Assembly (NCBI RefSeq): GCF_001652915.1
Contig: NZ_BBQI01000095.1
Span: 124,001 to 188,000, forward strand
DNA from: Cupriavidus sp. D384
Lineage (GTDB): Bacteria > Pseudomonadota > Gammaproteobacteria > Burkholderiales > Burkholderiaceae
DNA: 64,000 nucleotides
Direction: 5' to 3'
Below are positions 55,600-64,000 of the stretch, piece after piece. A program made the position numbers and the translations under genes. The notes beneath the pieces were generated by a model. It searched no databases. It had not been told where the DNA came from and was given only the letters and a program-made list of their open reading frames with translations. Position 1 is the stretch's first letter, and the number at the start of each line of letters is the position of its first letter.

Positions 55600-56274
55600 A
55601 TGCCCAACCGCCCACCGACCGATCCGCCGCGCCGTCCTGGCCGTCCTGCCGCGCAGGGAGCCGATGCCGGCCAGCGCGACCGCCTGATCGACGCCGCCGT
55701 CACGCTATTCGCCAGCCACGGCGTGGCGGCGACTTCGACCAAGGCCATTGCCGCCGCCGCCGGGGTCACGCCAGCCCTGGTGCACTATTACTTTCGCGAC
55801 CGCGACACGCTGCTCGACGCGATCTTCGAGGAGCGGCTCCAGCCCCTGATCGAACACGTGTTCGGTGCGCTGCAGGCCGGGCCGCCAGACCCGATCGCCC
55901 GCATCCAGGCGCTGGCCGAGCAGTTGATCCGCACCGCGACGGCCACGCCGTGGTTTCCGGGCCTGTGGATTCGCGAGATCGTCGGCACCGAAGGCCAGTT
56001 GCGCGAGCGGCTGCTGCAGCGCGTGGCCCTGCAACGCGCGCATCTGATCGCCAGCCCGCTGGCCGCCGCCCACGCGCAGGGCCAGCTCAATCCTGGCCTG
56101 GCGCCCGCGCTGGTGATGGTCTCGCTGATCGGCCTGACGCTGCTGCCGCTGGCCACCACGCATATCTGGCGGGCCCTGCCCGGCGCCGCCGACATCGACA
56201 CCGATACGCTGGTGCGCCATGTCACCGCCCTGCTGGGTCACGGGCTGTCCGTGCCGCCCAAAACCTCTGCCTGA
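55600..56274 (+). CDS. TetR-family regulator of the efflux operon
   Basis: A 224-residue TetR protein. The helix-turn-helix runs about residues 30-72 with DAAVTLFASHGVAATSTKAI and VTPALVHYYFRDRDTLLDAI, the standard TetR recognition region. A Pro/Arg-rich N-terminus (PPRRPGRPAAQ) precedes it. The start is ATG 55600 because the frame to 55486 covers the AT-rich promoter. First gene of the TetR-HlyD-ABC-ABC2-NodT operon, with 21 bp to the HlyD gene, indicating autoregulation by the transported drug. Confidence 0.92.
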   Translation: MPNRPPTDPPRRPGRPAAQGADAGQRDRLIDAAVTLFASHGVAATSTKAIAAAAGVTPALVHYYFRDRDTLLDAIFEERLQPLIEHVFGALQAGPPDPIARIQALAEQLIRTATATPWFPGLWIREIVGTEGQLRERLLQRVALQRAHLIASPLAAAHAQGQLNPGLAPALVMVSLIGLTLLPLATTHIWRALPGAADIDTDTLVRHVTALLGHGLSVPPKTSA

Positions 56275-56295
56275 ACCCGATATCCCGGAGCCCGC

Positions 56296-57267
56296 ATGAT
56301 GCTTCCCGTCCCGAACCGCACCTGGCCCCTGCTGCTGGCCGCCGTGTCCGTGCCGATGCTTGCCGCCTGCAGCAACGACAAGCCCACCACCTGGCAGGGC
56401 TATGTGGAAGGCGAATTCGTTGCCGTGGCATCGCCGTTCGCGGGCCGGCTCGAAACGCTGTCGGTCGATCGCGGTCAGCAGGTTGGCGCCGGCGCACCGT
56501 TGTTCGTGCTGGAGTCCGACGACGAGCGCGCCGCGCGCCAGCAGGCCGCCGAACAGGTGCGCGTTGCCGAGGCCCAGCTGGCCGACATCCAGACCGGCAA
56601 GCGCCCTGTGGAAGTGGCCGTCAACCAGGCGCAGCTGGTGCAGGCCCAGGCCCAGGCCGGACGCAGCGCTGCCCAGCGCAGGCGCGACGAAGCGCAGTTC
56701 GAGATCGGCGGTATCTCGAAGGCACAGCTGGACGAAAGCCGTGCCACCGCCGATGCCGACGCCGCCCGCGTGCGCGAACTGCAGCGCGATATCGACGTGG
56801 CCCGCCTGCCCGGCCGCAAGGACCAGCTGGCCGCGCAAGGCGCCCAGGTAGATGCCGCACGCGCCGCGCTGGCGCAGGCCGAGTGGAAGCTGTCGCGCAA
56901 GTCGGTCAATGCCACGGTGCCCGGACTGGTCTACGACGTGCCGTTCCGCCCCGGCGAATGGGTGCCGGCGGGCAGCGCCGTGGTGCGCATGCTGCCACCC
57001 GGCAACGTCAAGGTGCGCTTCTACGTGCCCGAGGCCGTGGTCGGATCGCTGAAGAACGGACAGGCCATCACCATTCATTGCGATGGCTGCGCGGCGCCCG
57101 TGGCCGCCAGGGTCACCTATGTATCGAACGAGGCCGAGTACACGCCGCCCGTCATCTACAGCAACGAGACCCGCCGCAAGCTCGTGTTCCTGATCGAGGC
57201 CCGCCCCAGCGCCGCCGACGCCCCGAAGCTGCGCCCGGGCCAGCCGGTGGAGGTGACGCAATCATGA
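56296..57267 (+). CDS. HlyD-family periplasmic adaptor (lipoprotein), YbhG-like
   Basis: A 323-residue membrane fusion protein. An N-terminal lipoprotein signal ends in LAAC (C25). The biotinyl-lipoyl-like domain has YVEGEFVAVASPFAGRLETL, followed by a hairpin of coiled helices (about 75-190) and the beta-barrel domain with PEAVVGSLKNGQAITI. It couples the ABC transporter to the outer-membrane channel. GGAG lies upstream. The gene ends in an ATGA overlap with the ATPase. Confidence 0.93.
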   Translation: MMLPVPNRTWPLLLAAVSVPMLAACSNDKPTTWQGYVEGEFVAVASPFAGRLETLSVDRGQQVGAGAPLFVLESDDERAARQQAAEQVRVAEAQLADIQTGKRPVEVAVNQAQLVQAQAQAGRSAAQRRRDEAQFEIGGISKAQLDESRATADADAARVRELQRDIDVARLPGRKDQLAAQGAQVDAARAALAQAEWKLSRKSVNATVPGLVYDVPFRPGEWVPAGSAVVRMLPPGNVKVRFYVPEAVVGSLKNGQAITIHCDGCAAPVAARVTYVSNEAEYTPPVIYSNETRRKLVFLIEARPSAADAPKLRPGQPVEVTQS

Positions 57268-58295
57268 CCACGCAGTCCACCACCGGCACCGGCAACGGCA
57301 ACGGCAATGGCAACGGCAACCACCGCCGCAACGGCGAGCTGGTCATCGACGTTCATGACCTGAACAAGCATTTCGGCGACAAGCACGTGGTCAATAACCT
57401 GACCATGCAGGTGGCGCGCGGCGAGATCTTCGGCTTCCTGGGGCCGAACGGCAGCGGCAAGACCACCTCGATCCGCATGATGTGCGGCCTGCTGACGCCC
57501 GACTCAGGCTCCGGTACCTGCCTGGGCTACGACATCCTCAAGCAGGCCGCCGACATCAAGCGCAACGTCGGCTACATGACGCAGCGTTTCTCGTACTGGG
57601 AAGACCTGTCGATCCGCGAGAACCTCGACTTCGTCGCCCGCGTCTACGGCATGCCCAACCGCAAGGATGTGGTGGAGCGTGCGCTGGAAGACCTGGGCCT
57701 GCAGTCGCGCGCCGAACAGCTGGCCGGCTCGCTGTCCGGCGGCTGGAAGCAGCGGCTGGCGCTGGCCGCGTGCCTGCTGCACGAACCGCAACTGCTGCTG
57801 CTCGACGAACCGACCGCTGGCGTCGATCCCAAGGCACGCCGCGACTTCTGGGAGCAGCTGCACCAGCTGGCGGCGCGCGGTATCTCGGTGCTGGTCAGCA
57901 CGCACTACATGGACGAGGCCGAACGCTGCCACAAGCTCGCCTATATTGCCTATGGCACGCTGCTGGCGCAGGGCACGTCGGATGAAGTCGTCGCCAGCCA
58001 GCACCTGAGCACCTGGAGCGTCGAAGGCGACAACCTGGCCGAGCTGTCCGCGCAACTGCAGGGCAAGCCCGGCGTGGACCAGACCGTGGCATTCGGCACC
58101 GCGCTGCACGTGACCGGCAAGGACGCCGGCCAGCTGGAACAGACGCTGCGGCAATACGCGGGCGCCGGCCATCGCATCGTACAGACCGACACCAGCCTGG
58201 AGGACGTGTTCATCCACATGATGGGCGGGGCCCAGGACAATATGGCCGCGCCGCCCCGGACGAAGGCCGCGCCCAGCCGCAAGGAGGCGTCATGA
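57264..58295 (+). CDS. ABC-2 type efflux ATPase with GN-repeat N-terminus (YbhF-like)
   Basis: A 343-residue ABC ATPase. Walker A is GPNGSGKT, signature LSGGWKQR, Walker B LLLLDEPTAGVD, H-loop STHY. A low-complexity N-terminal tail with Gly-Asn repeats (encoded by hexamers GGCAAC/GGCAAT at about 57287-57321) precedes the domain at about residue 25. ATGA overlaps both the HlyD and permease genes. Together they form a drug-efflux complex; substrate not determined. Confidence 0.92.
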   Translation: MTTQSTTGTGNGNGNGNGNHRRNGELVIDVHDLNKHFGDKHVVNNLTMQVARGEIFGFLGPNGSGKTTSIRMMCGLLTPDSGSGTCLGYDILKQAADIKRNVGYMTQRFSYWEDLSIRENLDFVARVYGMPNRKDVVERALEDLGLQSRAEQLAGSLSGGWKQRLALAACLLHEPQLLLLDEPTAGVDPKARRDFWEQLHQLAARGISVLVSTHYMDEAERCHKLAYIAYGTLLAQGTSDEVVASQHLSTWSVEGDNLAELSAQLQGKPGVDQTVAFGTALHVTGKDAGQLEQTLRQYAGAGHRIVQTDTSLEDVFIHMMGGAQDNMAAPPRTKAAPSRKEAS

Positions 58296-59518
58296 GCGCC
58301 ACGCCCCCGCCGTCGCCAAATCCGCCGTCCCAGCCTTCGTCCACCCCGCCGCCCCACCCGTCGCGCCAGTCTGCGCGCCCGACCCACGCGTCGTTCTCGC
58401 TGCAGCGCTGGTGGAGCATCGTGCTGAAGGAATTCCTGCAGCTGCGCCGCGACCGCATCACGTTCGGCATGATCGTCGCCCTGCCCATCGTGCAGTTGCT
58501 GCTGTTCGGCTTCGCCATCAACAGCGACCCCCGCCATATGCCCACGGCGGTGATCGTTGCCGAGCACAGCGATTTCTCGCGCACGTTTATCGCGGCGATG
58601 GAAAACACCACGTACTTCCGGATCGTGCGCACGATGCCTGACGAGGCCTCCGGCCGCGAGGCGCTGTTGCGGGGCGACGTGCAGTTCGTGGTCAACATCC
58701 CGCACGACTTCTCGCGGCGGCTGCTGCATGGCGACCGTCCCCAGATCCTGGTGGAGGCCGATGCCACCGACCCATCGGCCACGGGCCAGGCCATCGCAGC
58801 GCTGTCGCAGCTGCCGGACACCGTCGCACGCATCGACCTCAAGGGCACGCTGGCCCCGCTGGCCGGCGGCAAGTCTGCCTTCGACGTGAATGTGCATCGG
58901 CTGTACAACCCCGAAGGCATCACCCAGTACAACATCGTGCCGGGCCTGATGGGCACCATCCTGACCATGACGATGGTGATGATGACCGGCCTCGCCATGA
59001 CGCGCGAACGCGAGCGCGGCACGATGGAAAACCTGCTCGCCACGCCGGTGCAGCCCATCGAGGTGATCTCCGGCAAGATCGTGCCGTATATCTTTATCGG
59101 CCTGATCCAGGCCACCATCATCGTGCTGGCCGCGCACTACGTGTTCGCGGTGCCATTCCTGGGCTCGGTGCTGGCGGTCTACCTTGCCACGCTGCTGTTT
59201 ATCGCGGCCAACCTGACGGTGGGCATCACGCTGTCGTCGCTGGCGAGCAACCAGCTTCAGGCGGTGCAGCTGACGTTCTTCTACTTCCTGCCGAACATCC
59301 TGCTGTCCGGCTTCATGTTCCCGTTCGCCGGCATGCCAACGTGGGCGCAGTGGATCGGCAACGTGCTGCCGATGACGTATTTCAACCGGATGGTCCGCAG
59401 CATCATGCTCAAGGGCAGCGGCTGGACCGAACTCTGGCCCAACGTGTGGCCCGTGGCGCTGTTCACGGTCATCGTCATGGGTATCGCCGTGCGCTTCTAC
59501 AAGCGCACGCTCGACTGA
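58292..59518 (+). CDS. ABC-2 type permease (YbhS/YbhR-like)
   Basis: A 408-residue inner-membrane permease. A Pro/Ser-rich cytoplasmic N-terminus (residues 1-35) precedes membrane helices, with a large periplasmic loop after the first and a cluster of hydrophobic segments in the C-terminal half (LMGTILTMTMVMMTGLAMT, FLGSVLAVYLATLLFIAANL). The motif RERERGTMENLLATPVQP is typical of ABC-2 permeases. Overlaps the ATPase by 4 bp and precedes NodT by 17 bp. Confidence 0.92.
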   Translation: MSATPPPSPNPPSQPSSTPPPHPSRQSARPTHASFSLQRWWSIVLKEFLQLRRDRITFGMIVALPIVQLLLFGFAINSDPRHMPTAVIVAEHSDFSRTFIAAMENTTYFRIVRTMPDEASGREALLRGDVQFVVNIPHDFSRRLLHGDRPQILVEADATDPSATGQAIAALSQLPDTVARIDLKGTLAPLAGGKSAFDVNVHRLYNPEGITQYNIVPGLMGTILTMTMVMMTGLAMTRERERGTMENLLATPVQPIEVISGKIVPYIFIGLIQATIIVLAAHYVFAVPFLGSVLAVYLATLLFIAANLTVGITLSSLASNQLQAVQLTFFYFLPNILLSGFMFPFAGMPTWAQWIGNVLPMTYFNRMVRSIMLKGSGWTELWPNVWPVALFTVIVMGIAVRFYKRTLD

Positions 59519-59535
59519 ACACGCGGAGCACCGCC

Positions 59536-61011
59536 ATGCGTACGTTCCCGATCCTGCCCGCCTCGCTCGCCTCGCTCGCCGCGCTTGCCGCGCTGCTGGT
59601 CGCCGGTTGCACGGTAGGCCCCGACTTCCACAGCCCCGACGCCCCCACCGACGCGCGCTACACGGCCGGCCCGCAGCCCCTGCAGATGCCGGCCGAGGGC
59701 TTCCCCACGCAAACGCTGCAGCCCGGCGACGTGCCCGCGGAATGGTGGACGCAATTCGGCAATCCGCAACTCGACGAAACCATACGCATCGCGCTCGCCA
59801 GCAGCCCCACGCTGATCCAGGCGCGCGCCCGCCTGCGCGAGGCCCAGGAAAACCTGGCCGCGCGCACCGGCGCCACGCAATTCCCGCAGGTCGATGCCAA
59901 GCTCAACGCCACGCGCCAGCAGGTGGACCTGAACTCCGTCGGCATTACGCAGTTTCCGAGCCCCGGGCCATTCACGCTCTACAACGCCAGCGTGCAGGTG
60001 TCGTACGCGCTGGACCTGTTCGGCGGACAGCGGCGCGAGCTGGAAGGCCTGCGCGCCGCGGTCGACTACCAGCGCTACGAGCTTGAGGCGGCCCGCCTGT
60101 CGCTGGCCGCGAACGTGGCGACCACGGCGATCCGCGAAGCCGGACTGCGCGCGCAACTGGCCGATACGGTGGCCATCGCCGAAGCACAGCAGCGCCAGCT
60201 TGGCATCATGCAGCAGCGGCTGAAGGTGGGGGGCGTGGCGCGCGTGGACGTGCAGCGCCAGCAATCCGAACTGGCGCAGACGCAGGCGCTGGTGCCCGGG
60301 CTGTCGCAGCAGCTCGATGCCACACGCCACCAGCTGGCCGTCTACACCGGCCAGACGCCAGCCAGCGCGCAACTGCCCGAATTTCGGCTCGAGGACCTGC
60401 ACCTGCCCGAGACCCTGCCGGTCAGCCTGCCCGCCGAACTGGCACGCCGCCGGCCCGATATCCGTGCCGCCGAGGCGCTGCTGCACCAGGCATCCGCCGA
60501 CATCGGCGTCGCCACGGCCAACCTCTATCCGCAGATCACGCTGACCGCCAGCGGCGGCACCCAGCAGATGCGCGCCCGCGACCTGTTCAGCAGCATGAAC
60601 ATCTGGAGCCTGGCCGCTGGCGTGGTACAGCCCGTGTTCCACGGCGGCGAACTGCGCGCACAGAAACGTGCCAAGGAAGCGGCATACGAGCAATCGCTGG
60701 GCGCCTACCAGCAGGCCGTGCTGCAGGGGCTGCAGAACGTGGCCGACACGCTGCGCGCGCTCGACGCCGACGCAGGCACGCTCCAGGCCCGCGCCGACAA
60801 CGCCCGGCAAACGCGCGACACGTTGGCAATCGTCAACGAGCAATACCGGCTGGGCGGCGTCAGCCAGTTCACCGTCATCGACGCCGAACGCCAGGCCCGG
60901 CAAGCCACGCTGGACCTGTCCCAGGCCCGCGCGGCGAGACTGGCGGATTCGGCCGCGCTGATGCAGGCGCTGGGCGGCGGGTGGTGGGGCGAGGAGGTGG
61001 CGGCGAAGTAG
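59536..61011 (+). CDS. NodT-family outer-membrane efflux lipoprotein
   Basis: A 491-residue outer-membrane channel of the NodT/TolC-like family. A lipoprotein signal ends LVAGC (C25), followed by TVGPDF, the standard NodT opening. Two outer membrane efflux repeats contain PVSLPAELARRRPDIRAAEA and FSSMNIWSLAAGVVQPVF. It completes the TetR-HlyD-ABC-ABC2-NodT operon by spanning periplasm and outer membrane. The downstream gap has a small hairpin CGCACT-TTG-AGTGCG at 61151-61165. Confidence 0.94.
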   Translation: MRTFPILPASLASLAALAALLVAGCTVGPDFHSPDAPTDARYTAGPQPLQMPAEGFPTQTLQPGDVPAEWWTQFGNPQLDETIRIALASSPTLIQARARLREAQENLAARTGATQFPQVDAKLNATRQQVDLNSVGITQFPSPGPFTLYNASVQVSYALDLFGGQRRELEGLRAAVDYQRYELEAARLSLAANVATTAIREAGLRAQLADTVAIAEAQQRQLGIMQQRLKVGGVARVDVQRQQSELAQTQALVPGLSQQLDATRHQLAVYTGQTPASAQLPEFRLEDLHLPETLPVSLPAELARRRPDIRAAEALLHQASADIGVATANLYPQITLTASGGTQQMRARDLFSSMNIWSLAAGVVQPVFHGGELRAQKRAKEAAYEQSLGAYQQAVLQGLQNVADTLRALDADAGTLQARADNARQTRDTLAIVNEQYRLGGVSQFTVIDAERQARQATLDLSQARAARLADSAALMQALGGGWWGEEVAAK

Positions 61012-61190
61012 ATTGAGACGAATCTGAAAGCGAGCCGAGTGTATTGACGGTTGCGTTCGCGGACGCGATGATCACTCCCGTAGCGACGCAGCGGTTTAAA
61101 CTGCCTCGACGGCCCAGGGCCCCTGCGACAAACGGCGTCGTCATCGTAAGCGCACTTTGAGTGCGACAGACCTGGGTACCGCACCTTTTC

Positions 61191-61215
61191 ATAGCCTCCG
61201 CAACCCGGAGGCTAT
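61191..61215. terminator. Terminator candidate between nodT and the aminotransferase
   Basis: ATAGCCTCCG (61191-61200) and CGGAGGCTAT (61206-61215) form a perfect 10-bp stem with a 5-nt loop, 2 bp from the aminotransferase stop in the convergent gap (61012-61217). It lacks a U tract on either strand. Confidence 0.6.
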
Positions 61216-61217
61216 CG

Positions 61218-62420
61218 TCAAGACATCTCCAAAAACCCCCGCAACCGCCTCACTCCCTCGTCCAGCCGTTGCACGTCGCACGCGTAGCACCATCGGACGA
61301 AGCCTTCGCCCTCGTCGCCGAAGGCGCTGCCGGGGGCCAGTCCCAGGTGGGCCTCGCGCACCAGGCGTTTGCAGAGCGCCAGGCTGTCGGTGGCGCCTGC
61401 CAGCCGGAAGAAGACGTACATCGCGCCGTCCGGGGCATGGGCTTCCACGCCAGGCAGGGCGGAAAGCGCGCCGACCAGGTGGTCGCGCGATGTGTGCAGC
61501 CGCTGTACCAGGTCTTGCGTGAACGCCTCGCCCTGCTGCACCGCCACAATGCCGGCTTCCTGCACGAACGACGGCGCGCACGACGTGTTGTATTCGATCA
61601 GCTTGCCCAGGTCGTCCATCAGTGACGCGGGCAGCACCATCCAGCCGAGCCGCCACCCTGTCATCAGCCACGCCTTGGAGAACGAGTTCACGGCGATCAC
61701 GCGCTCGTCGCGGCTGGCGATGTCGAGGAAGGACGGCGCGTTGCCGCCTTCGTTGCCGTAGTAGAGCCGTTCGTAGACTTCGTCGGCGATGATCCAGATG
61801 CCGTGGCGGCGGCAGTGGTCCAGAACGGCCTGCTGCTGGCTGCGCGGCATGACCCAGCCCGTGGGATTGTTCGGCGAGTTGATCATCACCGCGCGCGTGC
61901 CGGGGGTCAGGGCGCGCAACAGCTTGTCGATGTCGAGTGTCCAGCCTTCGTCGCCAAAATCGAGCGCGACGGTTTCCACGGTGGCGCCGAGGATGCGCGG
62001 AATTTCCACCAGGTTGGGCCAGAGCGGCGTGACGCAGATCACGCGGTCGCCGGGGCCGGCCACCAGTTGCGCGGCCAGCATCAGCGCGTTGACGCCGGCG
62101 CTGGTCACCGCGATGTTTTCGACCGCCGTGGCGCCGTGCAGCCGCGTGACATAGTCGGACAGCGCGGCGCGCAGCGGTGCGATACCAAGGTTGTGGGTGT
62201 AGAACGTGGCGCCGCCTGCCAGCGCCTGGGCGGCGGCATCGCGGATAAAGGCCGGGGTGACCTGGTCCGACTCCCCGAACCAGAACGGCATGACATCGGG
62301 CAGGCCGATGCCGGCGTTGGCCACCTCGCGGATGCGCGAGGCCCGCAGGCCGTGGACGATGTCCCGCGCCAGCGGCACGGCTTCAGGCAGAGAAGGCAGG
62401 CGAGACGGACTGGCGGACAT
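61218..62420 (-). CDS. Class I/II pyridoxal phosphate aminotransferase
   Basis: A 400-residue fold-type I aminotransferase. The PLP lysine is in SFSKAWLMTGWRLGW, the substrate/PLP Asn region is MINSPNNPTGW, and the loop GVNALMLAAQLVAGPGDRVI is typical. Start 62420 has AGGAG upstream; the GTG at 62426 is not used. Amino donor unknown. Last gene of a probable catabolic operon following the BKACE and class III aminotransferase genes. Confidence 0.92.
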   Translation of the reverse strand: MSASPSRLPSLPEAVPLARDIVHGLRASRIREVANAGIGLPDVMPFWFGESDQVTPAFIRDAAAQALAGGATFYTHNLGIAPLRAALSDYVTRLHGATAVENIAVTSAGVNALMLAAQLVAGPGDRVICVTPLWPNLVEIPRILGATVETVALDFGDEGWTLDIDKLLRALTPGTRAVMINSPNNPTGWVMPRSQQQAVLDHCRRHGIWIIADEVYERLYYGNEGGNAPSFLDIASRDERVIAVNSFSKAWLMTGWRLGWMVLPASLMDDLGKLIEYNTSCAPSFVQEAGIVAVQQGEAFTQDLVQRLHTSRDHLVGALSALPGVEAHAPDGAMYVFFRLAGATDSLALCKRLVREAHLGLAPGSAFGDEGEGFVRWCYACDVQRLDEGVRRLRGFLEMS

Positions 62421-62501
62421 CGGCACTCCTGGAGCGGAATTGGATGAAGCGCCTAGCGTACCGGAATCCCGCCGGCCCTGCCGGGACGAATGACTGCGGG
62501 A

Positions 62502-63347
62502 TTACGCGAAGCGCGCGCGCAGGTCGGCGGCCGTCATCGCCGCATAGCCAAGGCTGCCCAGCGGCGTGCGTACGGCGCGCAGCAGGCCGGCGTTGTCGGG
62601 TGCCATGGCGCCATCGGGCAGCGTCATGTTGTTCTCGAAGCCGATGCGCGCATGTCCGCCCAGCATCACGGCCGCCGCCGCACAATCGGCCTCCTGCTTG
62701 CCGAATGCGCAGACCGCCCATTCGATACCGCTCTGGTCCAGACCCATCTCGTGCCACGCGGCCAGGAACGGCAGCAGGTCCGTCGGCGACGACTTCTGGC
62801 CGGCCGAATAGCGGCCCAGCACGAACAGCACCCAGTGGCGGCCTTCGGGAATCCCTCCGCTGCCCCGCAATGCGGCGTAGCGGCGCACATCGTTGGCGTC
62901 GTAGAGGATGTACTGCGCCACCACATGCTCGCGATGCATCCACTGGAAAAACGCTTCGGCAGCCGGCAGCGCGGCATCGTCGGGCACCAGTTCGCGCACC
63001 GCCACCGACGCCGCTTCCGGACGCAGCGCCTGCACCATGGCGATCTGCTGGGCCGGCTGGTAGATGCCAACCGCCTCGGTGGTCAGCTGCAACACCAGGT
63101 TCTGGCCGACGGCCTTGCGCACGGCTGCGATGGCTGGCTCGTAGTCGGCCACTTCAAGGCTGTGCGTGGCATCGGCCTTGCGCACATGCAGGTGGATCAT
63201 CGCCGCGCCGGCTTCCACGCACTCGCGGGCGCACCGGGCCAGTTCGTCGGGGGTGATGGGCAGGCGGGCGTGGTCGGTGTGGGTCTTGCGCGCGCCATTG
63301 GGCGCCACGGCCAGGGCAAACGGGCGGCGCAGGGTATCGGTCGTCAT
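62502..63347 (-). CDS. Beta-keto acid cleavage enzyme (BKACE family)
   Basis: A 281-residue BKACE protein. Family members use a metal to cleave a beta-keto acid with acetyl-CoA, giving acetoacetate and an acyl-CoA. Zinc-binding HLHVR lies near residue 52, with opening NGARKTHTDHARLPITPDEL and GGHARIGFENNMTLPDG near the C-terminus, all family landmarks. The keto acid specificity is undetermined. It lies 81 bp before the class I aminotransferase and 10 bp after the class III aminotransferase, which may supply the keto acid. Confidence 0.9.
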   Translation of the reverse strand: MTTDTLRRPFALAVAPNGARKTHTDHARLPITPDELARCARECVEAGAAMIHLHVRKADATHSLEVADYEPAIAAVRKAVGQNLVLQLTTEAVGIYQPAQQIAMVQALRPEAASVAVRELVPDDAALPAAEAFFQWMHREHVVAQYILYDANDVRRYAALRGSGGIPEGRHWVLFVLGRYSAGQKSSPTDLLPFLAAWHEMGLDQSGIEWAVCAFGKQEADCAAAAVMLGGHARIGFENNMTLPDGAMAPDNAGLLRAVRTPLGSLGYAAMTAADLRARFA

Positions 63348-63357
63348 GCGTCGTTCC

Positions 63358-64000
63358 TCAGGCCGGCAGGACCTGGTTCACCGACTGCGCGAAGCGGTCG
63401 ACGATATTGTCGATATCGGCCGGCGTGCAGATGAACGGCGGCGCGAACAGCACGTGGTCACCATGGATGCCATCGACCGTGCCCCCCATCGGGTAGACCA
63501 GCAGGCCATTTTCCATGCAGGTGCGCTTGAGCACGGCGTGGGTCTTCTTCGCCGGATCGAGCGTGGCCTTGGTGGCGCGGTCGGCCACGAACTCCACGCC
63601 GACGAACAGGCCGCGGCCACGCACGTCGCCCAGGTTCGGATGGCTGCCCAGCGCCTCGCGCAGCCGTGCGCGCAGTTGCTCGCCGCGCGCCAGCACGTTG
63701 TCAAGCAGCCTGTCCCCGGCAATCGTGCGTTGCACGGCCAGCGCGGCGGCACACGCGGTGGCGTGCCCGATATACGTATGACCATGCTGGAAGAAGCCGC
63801 TGCCGCCGACAATGGCGTCGTAGATGCGCGCCGTGGACAGCATCGCGCCGATCGGCTGGTAGCCCGCACCCAGGCCCTTGGCGATGGTCACGATGTCGGG
63901 CACCACGCCGTCTTCCTCGCAGGCAAACAGGTAGCCGGTGCGGCCCATGCCGGACATCACTTCGTCCAAAATCAGCAGCACGCCGTATTTGTCGCACACG
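63358..64000 (-). CDS. Class III aminotransferase, C-terminal part (cut by the window edge)
   Basis: Only the last ~214 residues are seen; the N-terminus lies beyond base 64000. Class III PLP aminotransferase features are LDEVMSGMGRTG, which holds the pyridine-nitrogen Asp, and the PLP lysine in AKGLGAGYQPIGA. HGHTYIGHATACAA follows. Omega-amino acid, beta-alanine or diamine donors are typical for the family. First of the three genes seen here in an operon with BKACE (10 bp gap) and a class I aminotransferase. Confidence 0.88.
   Translation of the reverse strand, partial: VCDKYGVLLILDEVMSGMGRTGYLFACEEDGVVPDIVTIAKGLGAGYQPIGAMLSTARIYDAIVGGSGFFQHGHTYIGHATACAAALAVQRTIAGDRLLDNVLARGEQLRARLREALGSHPNLGDVRGRGLFVGVEFVADRATKATLDPAKKTHAVLKRTCMENGLLVYPMGGTVDGIHGDHVLFAPPFICTPADIDNIVDRFAQSVNQVLPA

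Noticed and set aside
57287..57321. Possible phase-variable repeat
   Set aside because: The unit is 6 bp, so changes in number stay in frame and cannot switch the gene off.

Overview
The window is GC-rich, densely coded chromosomal DNA from a Gram-negative bacterium. The gene set (ubiquinone genes ubiE, ubiJ and ubiB, Lrp, LysR and TetR regulators, a form II CO-dehydrogenase-like molybdenum hydroxylase cluster, a TetR-linked beta-oxidation operon, and YbhP/ClsB) and the codon style point to a betaproteobacterium of the Burkholderiaceae, most likely Cupriavidus or a close Ralstonia-type relative. That assignment is inference from gene content. I saw no rRNA, tRNA, CRISPR array, insertion sequence, phage or plasmid marker. 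This reads as core or stable accessory chromosome, not an island.

Layout. 0.2-2.4 kb: a HypT-like LysR regulator divergent from a thiol-dioxygenase-like cupin and an Lrp regulator. 2.4-6.1 kb: a secreted protein with a chitin-binding-like motif, then a three-gene NMT1/SsuABC-type importer. 6.3-8.7 kb: an Atm1-type ABC exporter divergent from a hotdog thioesterase. 8.7-16.9 kb: one fatty acid beta-oxidation operon (TetR, acyl-CoA dehydrogenase, fused hydroxyacyl-CoA dehydrogenase/enoyl-CoA hydratase, thiolase, DegV, enoyl-CoA hydratase) with a palindromic operator candidate upstream of the regulator. 17.2-20.5 kb: clsB, mobB, a YbhP-like phosphodiesterase and nudB. 20.6-24.6 kb: a membrane-anchored coiled-coil protein and a zinc-ribbon/DUF502/aspS operon ending in a clear terminator. 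24.8-31.2 kb: a sodium/solute symporter and the ubiquinone cluster ubiB, ubiJ, Tim44-like, ubiE, DUF971. 31.3-38.6 kb: a YddA-type ABC transporter, a HIT protein, a 1324-residue FAD/Fe-S oxidoreductase and a YqaA-type membrane protein.

38.8-47.1 kb holds the most distinctive block. Three molybdenum hydroxylase subunits (2Fe-2S, molybdopterin, FAD) are followed by a MoxR ATPase, a VWA protein, a CoxG-like protein, an XdhC/CoxF-like protein and a MobA-like nucleotidyltransferase. The active-site loop is AYRGAGR, so this is a form II enzyme of unknown substrate, not a classical CO dehydrogenase.

47.2-51.3 kb is a trehalose operon (otsB, a GH15 glycoside hydrolase, otsA). 51.5-53.9 kb carries ilvA and queF. 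53.9-61.0 kb has an OprB-type porin divergent from a TetR/HlyD/ABC/ABC-2/NodT efflux operon. 61.2-64.0 kb is the end of what looks like an amino acid catabolic operon (class III aminotransferase cut by the window edge, a beta-keto acid cleavage enzyme, a class I aminotransferase). Several intergenic gaps carry related CTCCC...GGGAG palindromes, probably extragenic repeats that double as terminators.
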